5,384 nucleotides of DNA. It comes from an uncultured Clostridia bacterium (GTDB taxonomy: Bacteria > Bacillota > Clostridia > JAAYHZ01). The DNA is taken from positions 1-5,384 of the forward strand of contig CALCRE010000238.1 in assembly GCA_937894465.1 (NCBI GenBank). The letters are read 5' to 3'. The first letter of the stretch is position 1, and each line of letters begins with the position of its first letter. The position numbers and the translations under genes were made by a program. Positions 5,006 through 5,384 of the stretch are shown here, piece after piece. The notes beneath the pieces are model-generated. The model worked only from the letters and a program-made list of their open reading frames with translations. It was not told the origin of the DNA and ran no database searches.

Positions 5006-5384
5006 TTAATAATACTTCTCAATATATTCATCTCTGATTCGCTTCAATTCGGATTTGGGTAATATCCTTAAAAGCTCCCATCCTAAGTCCAAAGTTTGTT
5101 CAATACTTCTGTCTTCTTCGTAACCTTGAGAGATATATCGTTTTTCAAATTCTTCAGAAAAATTTGCATACAGCTTATCCGTATCGGTTAATGCGGCATC
5201 TCCGAGAATCACCGCTAATTCCTTAGCTTCCTTACCCCGGGCATAAGCCGCAAACAATTGGTTCATGGTGTTTGAATGATCTTCCCTGGTCTTGCCCTCT
5301 CCAATTCCCTTGTTCTTCAAGCGGGACAAGGAGGGCAATATATCGATGGGAGGAGTTACACCCTTTTTATATAATTCCCGATTT
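5006..5384 (-). CDS. ntpB: V-type ATP synthase subunit B (C-terminal 125 residues)
   Basis: The last 125 residues of subunit B, the non-catalytic nucleotide-binding subunit of the A3B3 head of the V/A-type ATPase, are visible; the rest lies beyond the right edge. Recognition rests on the near-invariant run RELYKKGVTPPIDILPSLSR followed by LKNKGIGEGKTREDH. After it come the C-terminal helical bundle (MNQLFAAYARGKEAKELAVILG, then DRSIEQTLDLGWELLRILP) and the end EYIEKYY. The P-loop-like part and most of the fold are upstream and not seen. A TTG at 5336-5338 is an internal leucine codon, not a start: the reading frame continues through conserved family sequence to the window edge. The stop TAA is 18 bases before the subunit D start, which fits the usual A-B-D order. 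Confidence 0.97.
   Translation of the reverse strand, partial: NRELYKKGVTPPIDILPSLSRLKNKGIGEGKTREDHSNTMNQLFAAYARGKEAKELAVILGDAALTDTDKLYANFSEEFEKRYISQGYEEDRSIEQTLDLGWELLRILPKSELKRIRDEYIEKYY

Noticed and set aside
4683..5009. Plus-strand open frame of 108 codons opposite the subunit D gene.
   Set aside because: It is antisense to a strongly conserved ATPase subunit, with no independent evidence of coding.

Overview
The window looks like chromosome from an AT-rich, low-GC Gram-positive bacterium, most likely an anaerobic member of the Clostridia. The reasons are strong Shine-Dalgarno sites before every gene whose start is visible, TATAAT/TTGACA-type promoters, Gram-positive-style lipoprotein signals, an archaeal/vacuolar-type (V-type) ATPase operon, and a YqkD-type hydrolase as in Bacillus. 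The genus cannot be read from the sequence alone.

Layout from left to right. (1) The minus-strand gene at 1-288 is the N-terminal part of a MarR-family regulator. A credible promoter lies upstream of it, and a 14-bp near-palindrome overlaps the -10 end, as expected for autorepression. (2) Divergent from it, 555-1502 (+) encodes a membrane-anchored serine alpha/beta hydrolase with a complete catalytic triad. (3) Convergent with the hydrolase, 1535-2488 (-) encodes a lipoprotein with seven evenly spaced beta-propeller-like repeats (DUF5050-like). (4) 2729-3181 (-) encodes a 150-residue membrane protein with a C-terminal four-cysteine zinc ribbon; a terminator overlaps its stop codon. (5) Divergent from that, 3446-4228 (+) encodes a probable lipoprotein of DUF4097/adhesin-like beta-strand character. 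It has a near-consensus promoter and a textbook terminator. (6) The right end, on the minus strand, is the end of a V-type ATPase operon: the C-terminal part of subunit B (5006-5384) and complete subunit D (4337-4987).

The five genes on the left do not form one operon; each appears to have its own promoter. Four of the encoded proteins (hydrolase, DUF5050-like lipoprotein, zinc-ribbon membrane protein, DUF4097-like protein) are predicted to be membrane-associated, but nothing in the sequence ties them into one pathway. The ATPase genes are a separate housekeeping unit, probably an ion-translocating rotary ATPase. No gene-free stretch exceeds about 270 bases. I see no tRNA, rRNA, CRISPR array, insertion sequence or prophage signature. 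I found no convincing new system; the observations worth a second look are mainly regulatory sites and the poorly characterised envelope proteins.
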